The notes under the pieces: generated by a model
Told to the model about the DNA's origin: nothing
Databases searched by the model: none
The model's input: the letters and a program-made list of their open reading frames with translations, nothing else
Program-made: the position numbers and the translations under genes
DNA from: Gamarada debralockiae
Lineage: Eukaryota; Ascomycota; Leotiomycetes; Helotiales; Hyphodiscaceae
Assembly (NCBI GenBank): GCA_002803225.1
Contig: NXFV01000750.1
Coordinates: 62,001-126,000 of the forward strand
Length of the DNA: 64,000 nt
Reading direction: 5' to 3'
Shown here: positions 57,946 to 64,000 of the stretch, in pieces
Layout of the letters: every line of letters starts with the position of its first letter
Numbering within the stretch: the first letter of the stretch is position 1

Positions 57946-60900
57946 TCATGCTTGCAAGCCTAGAACTCCGTCAGTATCGTTAGAGAACTTCAAAGCGACA
58001 GCACTCACACTGGGAGTAGAAAGGATTTGAATATGTGCATGTCCACCCGGATGGGCAGATTGTGGGTCCGGTGTAACCCGATCCGCCACCTGTTTCTAGT
58101 TAGGAGGAGCCCAAAACTTGTTTTTTGTGGGGAAACATACATTGGCCATAATCTGTGCTAGTTCCAGTGGCACCGGCTCTGTATTTGAGTCAGCATAAGG
58201 TTTTATATGAAAGTTCATGGAGTTACATACGCAGAGCTCGTCGAAGTTGTGCTGGTCTTGGAAGTTGTGGATGATGACATCACGCTTGTGGACGAAGTTG
58301 ACGTGATTGTAGCTTTGCTGGAAGTGCTGCTTGTTGAGGTCTTGACTGTGGATGTTGAAAGAGTGGTAGAGGTAGCCTTCGTCGACGTTGAGGTGGCCCC
58401 GCTAGCTGTTGCAGTTGCAGAAGGTAGCGACCCAGAGGGAGCTCCGTAGAAAATACCGCGGCCGTTGGTTCCAACAAATACCCTACAGAGTCAGCAATGA
58501 CCACTTTTCTGCGTAGAATCCACTCTTACCTTCCGTAGATGCTCATGTCAGCTCCAACACAGTTTGCAGACGAGGCTGCGAAACCATGAGCAGCATCACT
58601 AATCATTTGCCAGTTGACACCTTGGTCCTCGGTCTTGAATAAAGCGGTCACGTCATCGACCGTGAAGAATCCATAGATCACCGGATAACTTGAACTAGTT
58701 GATCCAGCACCGAGGGCTTGAAAAGATTAGTGGCAATGTCAGAATCAGACCTCTGAAAAAGAACCTACCAAAATCGTATCCGGTTGTGCATCCACTTCCG
58801 ATTTGAGTGAATGTCGACCCATAATTTGTTGAGTGAAAAAGGCCAACATCAGTGGACGCCCAGACGTCGCCAGCTACTGTAGGGTGGACACGGATCTTGT
58901 TGACCACGGTTGAAGAACCTAGAGCGACGGTCTTTGCAAAAGTGACACCAATGTCCGATGATACATAAATGCTACAGTAGCGTGAGCGAGAAGAACAGCA
59001 GTATACGGGGGTCAATAATCTTACCTTCCTGCCGACCCTCCGTAGAACATAGAATTGTTCCTCTTATCGGAAGCGATTACCGCCCCAGATGGAAGCGTTG
59101 GTACAGCGCTAAAAGTTGCTGTGTACCTCGAGACAAGTGTTCCATTCTCCGTAGAGCTAAGTAATATGGTATCAGCATCGGCGGAGTATGCCGCCTGACC
59201 TGGATACGTGTACAAGTTTCCACCATAATACTGGTTCCACGAATTGCCGAAGTCAGTCGATGTGGAAATTTGAATGGCAGTAGTGCTGGAGCCTGTGCGA
59301 ACAACGTCTGCTGGAGTATTTCCAGCATAGTCCAGTGAGTAGCCGCTGCTGTATGTGGGGTTGTGGAAAGCTTGGTTCGGCGGCGTAGTTAGACTCGTGC
59401 TTTTTCATGTTAGTAGTTAAGGTGATGAAGCTGAACTTTCATAAAGCCTTACTGGAAAAAACCTCCGTCGTCCCCAACTACTGAAAGAAGAGGCGGTCCT
59501 CCAGGAGGAACCAGAAGTCCCTGGACTGACTCTTCCTCGACGCCTGTCGCCAATGACTCAATGGTCACGTTGTGTATAGAATCCCAATTTAGCAGATCGT
59601 GACCTCCATATATTGTGGCACCAGTGCCATACAGCCTATACATAGCGTAAGCCTCCTTTGTTAACCCAGTCTCCACCGGACTTACCAGTGATTCGAGTCG
59701 AACGGATCTATGACTAACGCTTCTACCATCCAGCCAACTCGTACAGGAAATTGTAATGTAGAAGTGTCGTCTTGCAACCAGGGAGCGTTGGCAATATTGT
59801 AGGTATAATAACTGTTCGGAGTCAGCAACAGCATGCCGCATAAACAAAGAAGAGACTTACTAGTCGATCGTGGGGTAGCCATTCCAAGCCCTGTAGAAGA
59901 AAAAACGTATTAGCTGGGAAATGAGAACAGTAGTATAACATACCAGATTGGAGACCATGTTGTACCAGAATCAAGACTTCGGAAGATAATATCATCAGGC
60001 CACCACGAGTTCAAGGCAGAAACCATGATAGTTCCCGGCTTTTGCAAATCAACTGCCAAGCCACCGTAACCGTAGTAAGTCGTAGACATCGGAGTAGGGC
60101 TGATATCTGTCCAGACGCCAGTGGATATGTTGTACTTATGCACCGTTCCATTAGTGCCATCGTAAGGTCCGACACCATTGGCATACGAAATGTATAGGGT
60201 CTTTTCTGAAGGCGATAGGACTCCTTTATGGGGAATGAATCCATACATTGGTTCGCCAGAGACCCAGGCCCAGGTGACTCCGGCATCCTCTGATACGAAA
60301 ACAGATTCCCCAGCATCAACGACGCCTAAATAAGTTATATTGGTGCTGAGTCACTTTTTCGTTCTTTTTACTTACCGACAAAGATCCGAGGGGTTGCAGT
60401 TCCCTTAGTTCCTGATGTCGAATCAAAGGTAACCCAAGCGATTCCGACAGGGTCGTCAGTATAAGAGTTGCCAGCGGCTTCGATATAGGTCCCTTGAAAA
60501 CTTCAGTATTGGTAGATTCCGGAATGGTAGGGCAACTCACCAGTCCATTTGAAAGCCGTAACATTAGACCAGGTCACTCCAGAATCAGTACTCTTCCAGA
60601 GGCCATTGCCACTCCTTGCCCCAAAATAGATGATGCTGTTGAGATTAGGATCTACTGCAAGTCGCTGTAAACTATCAGATCAGTTTCCTTGCGGGTACAT
60701 TTTGAGACGTACTTCACCAATGCCTCGTCCGGGCATGTTACCTCCAACTTTGAAGGGTAGTTTTGTCTCCGACCACGTACTTCCTTGGTTGTTTGAGCGT
60801 AAAATAGATCCATCATTGGGATCCCATGAATTAGTATACATCCCAACTGCAATGTAAACATTGTTTGTATCAATGGGATCGGTGGCAATAGCATCGCATC

Positions 60901-61268
60901 CCCAATCGTGCCTAGACGATCAGCATGTATCGTCATCGGGGATTGGAACCACGTACCAATTGGTGTTGTTTACCCAGTCCACAAGGGGTGTCCAAGAATC
61001 ATCAGAGTTGAGCCGGTATGGCCCTCCAATATCAGCTCGAGCATAAGCTAAGCCTTTGAGGCTTGGGTTGAACACGATGCCAGGAATGAATCCTCCGCCG
61101 CCTAGGATTTGAAAGGCCATTTCAGTTTTTTCCTTCCAAATGAGATTTCTAGGAATTGTTCTCACCTCCAATTCTGACATTGTTCCAGGTGAAAGCTTGG
61201 GATGCGGCCGCATTGACAGAGGCTGCGAGCAGGCTCATAGCCAAGGCTATTCCCTGAGTGAAATGCAT
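57946..61268 (-). CDS. Secreted GH74 xyloglucanase with C-terminal CBM1
   Basis: Hydrolyses xyloglucan in plant cell walls. About a dozen exons can be followed leftward from ATG 61268 ([20 protein letters not shown], a signal peptide) to TGA 57946 without a frame break. The catalytic twin beta-propeller starts [16 protein letters not shown], with the conserved acid region [11 protein letters not shown], then [11 protein letters not shown] and [19 protein letters not shown]/Asp-box-like sequences recur ([31 protein letters not shown]). A Ser/Thr-rich linker (about 58430-58230) leads to a cellulose-binding CBM1 with [19 protein letters not shown] and YSQC, split by two introns (58130s and 57994-57949 region). 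The domain order is that of fungal GH74-CBM1 enzymes. Total length is roughly 800-850 residues. Endo versus reducing-end action cannot be told. Confidence 0.93.
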
Positions 61269-62944
61269 GACCACTGAAGTAGGGAAGTCGGTTCGTAATG
61301 TAGATCTGCAAGAAAAGAGGCCAGTCCCTAGATATATGAAGGAATCGTTCTTGTTATATCCAATTTATAAACATGCAGCCAGCCGGTCTTGCGGGGAGAG
61401 ACCCCGGCAAGACAAATTATCCAAAAGGAAGGGGGCTACGCAAGGCACCATCTCTGCAGAGATGCATCCACATGGCTCCCATCAGGGACTCCCCAACCCT
61501 TAAATTACGGTGGATCTCGAGGCACATTGGATGGAATTGGAGGGCTTCCCATGCTTTTCTTTCGTCTCGGGTAAAGGCGAGGATGTTATTCCCCATTTCC
61601 ACTCTTAATGATACGGAGTGTCTAGAGCCGATACAGAAAGAACCGAGTGAGCAGGATGGATCGGGTCTATTTGAAAGGCTCCTAGGAAGACCTATGCGCG
61701 TGATCAGTGATAGGACAGATGTCGTTCGGCAAAAGGGGCCGAGAACCTTGTTTATCCGGGAGCCACCGATCAGATCCCAGCCCATAAACACAGCCACCAG
61801 ATCCCCTCGAGCCTTACTACCCCACATTTTGATGCCTCATGACAACGGTATTTCGGAGCAGGAAAGTTACCGTTGTTTTCCGTTGACTTGTTCAAGGGAT
61901 TAGTTTGTGAGAAATCCGGATGCTTTGGAACAATTTCCGCTAGCGCTCTACTTTCTCATTTTCAGGCTGCCAACTCAGGGGCGAAGCGCCGTCTCTAGTA
62001 TATTGCGTACGCTTTTCACTCAACAATTTCTTAAAAAGGTACATTAGCATCCGGGGAAGAAGAATGATGGAAATTCAATTTTCCAGCTATGTCAAAGATT
62101 TCATTAAAACACTTACCCGTAACACTTTACGAAGGCAGTGGCTAATCCTCATAATGGGCAGGTCCTTTTGCAGTTTGCTGCCGAAACAGCCGTATACTTA
62201 TCCTGAAGGCTTGAAATTATTTCCTACAGCTCATTCTCTCAAACTTCGGCAAGAAACAAAGGAAATTTTTCAGGTGATCTCCTCCCTCGATTGCCTTGTC
62301 AAATAGAATGCAGCAATACTTAAAATGCTCGGGCTCGGTGAATCATTGATAGCCTTGAATGAGCGTCATGGGAAAATCTTCTTCCTGAATTATTCAGCTT
62401 CTGTAAACTATCAATAAAGTATCACGATCCTCTCACATCCAGGTTTCTCTCCTAGAACTTAAGGCCGCTCATTGTAGAGCGATTGGTATCTTCCTCATTT
62501 CCACGCAATCACGTGAACAGGCCCCCCTCTTGCCTGGGCTTGCGTTATACAATTGGCAGGCGAAAATCTGAAGAATAGTAGGAAAATTATCCGTTCCGTC
62601 GTTCAGGACTAGTCTTCATATTCAATGACACTACAATGGACGTTCTTTATGACCCCTTTGTCCTGTAATCTGTTTTCTTGAAGACGGTAAATAAAGAAAT
62701 CGCTTGCCCACATGACCTCCAAAAATAAACACAAAATACAATAGATCATGCTATCTGAATGTAATGAATATAATGGCTTTGACAATGGAAATAGTTTTTA
62801 ATTCTTTAATTCTTTATAGAAGTCCTACCCTAATCCCAGTTGTCAAGTTGTAGACCAACTACTTCATTACTCCACTCGGAGTTACAATACTACTAAGAAA
62901 TAAAAGTCTCAACTTACTCCTTCCTTTGCGTCTCTGACACTTCC
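61269..62944. other. Intergenic, GH74 promoter side
   Basis: The 5' flank of the xyloglucanase gene, then AT-rich DNA at 62650-62900. The 176-codon plus frame at 61373-61903 lacks family signals and overlaps the promoter, so it is not called. Confidence 0.4.
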
Positions 62945-63409
62945 TCAGTGACGTGACGGAGGTGGTGGTCGACATGGTGTCTTGCGGGCTTTGTGGCGCC
63001 TCAAAGCGTCTTTGCTGCTCAACAGTCGTTGGCACACAGCACACTTGAACTCCTCGTTATGTATGGCTCTGATGTGCATTTTTACTTCTTTGGCTTCTTT
63101 GAACTTTTTGTTGCATCCTGCAAAATGGCATACATGTGGATGAGCTTGGTCATATGCTGCAGTTTGACCCACCGTGACCGATGGCACAAGCCGGGAAGAC
63201 TCCGCTCCTTGTTCTGGGAACATGATATGTCGTCTTGGAGGGTCATCCATAGCAACATCCCAGAATCTCCTGGCAGGTCTTAGTTGATGGCTGTGCGGGT
63301 GTAATGGCGTGTTCAACAGCCAATCAACACCTGTCTGATCGGTCATTGCCGGAGGACTCGAAGTGGTTTGCAAAGGTGATTCGCAAAGATGTTCGCAGAA
63401 GATACTCAT
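62945..63409 (-). CDS. Small C2H2 zinc-finger protein, 154 aa
   Basis: A single-exon gene from ATG 63409 to a stop at 62945. The N-terminal 80 residues are Pro/His/Ser-rich. Two C2H2-type fingers follow: VCHFAGCNKKFKEAKEVKMH with its second His in RAIH, and FKCAVCQRLLSSKDALRRH, whose last ligand is less regular (KARKTPC). The C-terminus is basic (RPPPPSRH). It resembles short fungal C2H2 proteins of unknown role. An upstream or downstream intron adding residues is possible, since a 3' alternative frame continues to 62859. Confidence 0.7.
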   Translation of the reverse strand: MSIFCEHLCESPLQTTSSPPAMTDQTGVDWLLNTPLHPHSHQLRPARRFWDVAMDDPPRRHIMFPEQGAESSRLVPSVTVGQTAAYDQAHPHVCHFAGCNKKFKEAKEVKMHIRAIHNEEFKCAVCQRLLSSKDALRRHKARKTPCRPPPPSRH

Positions 63410-64000
63410 GGTGGAGTCGCTTTAGGTATGGAGATGAGAGTGAAGCGGCACTTTAGAGTTAGAGGGTTGGAGAGGGCTGACTGGGATTTTATTTCCTGCC
63501 AGGAACAGGTGCCTCAACTTATATCTTCTAGCACTTGCTCTTTACAGTGGTCAATATTCAATGACAATTAAAAAAACCATTGTATAAGAGCATAAAGGAG
63601 ATTATCCTACATTATGACATTGTTCCGAAGCCTTGATGGCGTTATTTGAAAGAAAGTTCGAGTCTTTAGGGGAGAATAAAGCGGTTGTTCTATTTTTGGC
63701 ATTTAGAAAAGCCACTTTGCTTGATGTCTTTGACGGCATTATTAACTCTTATACCAACTTAATTAAGGTTCTTACAACTTTCTCACGAAGCAATTGTTTT
63801 GACAAAGAGCTGTTCAGTTCTATAAAAACCCCACCTGAATAGTGACACACTTCTCCTTACTCATTTACACGCCTCAGCCTATTTCGAGATCGAATATATA
63901 TATTGGCAGCTACCGCATTCCACAAATTCGCGGAGCTTAATGCGGATACGGCTCACTTGGTTTGGGAACACTTCGCGGCCATTCCGGAGACAATAGTTGT
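63410..64000. other. Intergenic to window edge
   Basis: The 5' flank of the C2H2 gene with TATAAAA-like elements near 63820. No gene recognised. Confidence 0.4.

Noticed and set aside
61373..61903. 176-codon plus-strand frame upstream of the xyloglucanase
   Set aside because: Lies in the promoter region, starts without ATG in good context and lacks any recognised domain.
1..64000. CRISPR array, bacterial operon or phage features
   Set aside because: Spliceosomal introns and fungal families throughout; no regular repeat-spacer pattern.

Overview
The window looks like nuclear DNA of a filamentous ascomycete (Pezizomycotina). The genes are short and well spaced, with introns of about 45-75 nt that carry GT-AG ends and fungal branch sites (for example TACTAAC in the Yta7-like gene). 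The families fit: HET-domain genes, a Zn2Cys6 regulator, an alternative oxidase, a STAND-type N-domain ankyrin protein, a CBM1-tailed GH74 xyloglucanase, a fungal P450 and a rhodopsin-like (PF20684-type) membrane protein. The species cannot be fixed from the sequence alone.

Layout. 0-9.3 kb is accessory and decayed: a frameshifted Gly/Asn-rich secreted-protein gene, a HET relic, one intact hypothetical gene, and a 5'-truncated relic of the long C-terminal region of a killer-toxin-like GH18 chitinase, next to an AT-rich block with a possible solo LTR. 9.9-25 kb is mostly intact: a P450, a 1705-residue Yta7/Abo1/ATAD2-type chromatin AAA+ ATPase, a 977-residue ankyrin protein, an alternative oxidase and a secreted Cys-patterned protein. 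26.5-28 kb holds a rhodopsin-like relic. 28.7-35.4 kb has a Zn2Cys6 regulator, an S33 prolyl-iminopeptidase-like hydrolase, a divergent GAL80-like Gfo/Idh/MocA protein and a four-TM membrane protein. 36.3-37.9 kb holds two relics. 38.6-46 kb has a polytopic membrane protein, a MIF-domain protein and the Rag GTPase Gtr2/RagC. 46.5-55.2 kb alternates a second HET relic, a DAL5-like MFS relic, an intact 4CL-like peroxisomal acyl-CoA ligase and a sugar-transporter relic. 55.9-63.4 kb has a Ure2-type GST, the GH74-CBM1 xyloglucanase and a small C2H2 protein.

The main pattern is the split between housekeeping or metabolic genes, which read through cleanly after splicing (including 5.2 kb of the Yta7-like gene and the many-exon GH74 gene), and dispensable-family genes (HET, MFS, rhodopsin-like, LRR, secreted, killer-toxin-like chitinase), nearly all broken by single-base indels, premature stops or deletions. 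This argues for real gene decay in accessory segments rather than uniform sequencing error, although several indels sit in homopolymer runs and need read-level checks. No CRISPR array, rRNA or convincing tRNA was found. Exon limits come from reading splice signals and frame continuity by eye.
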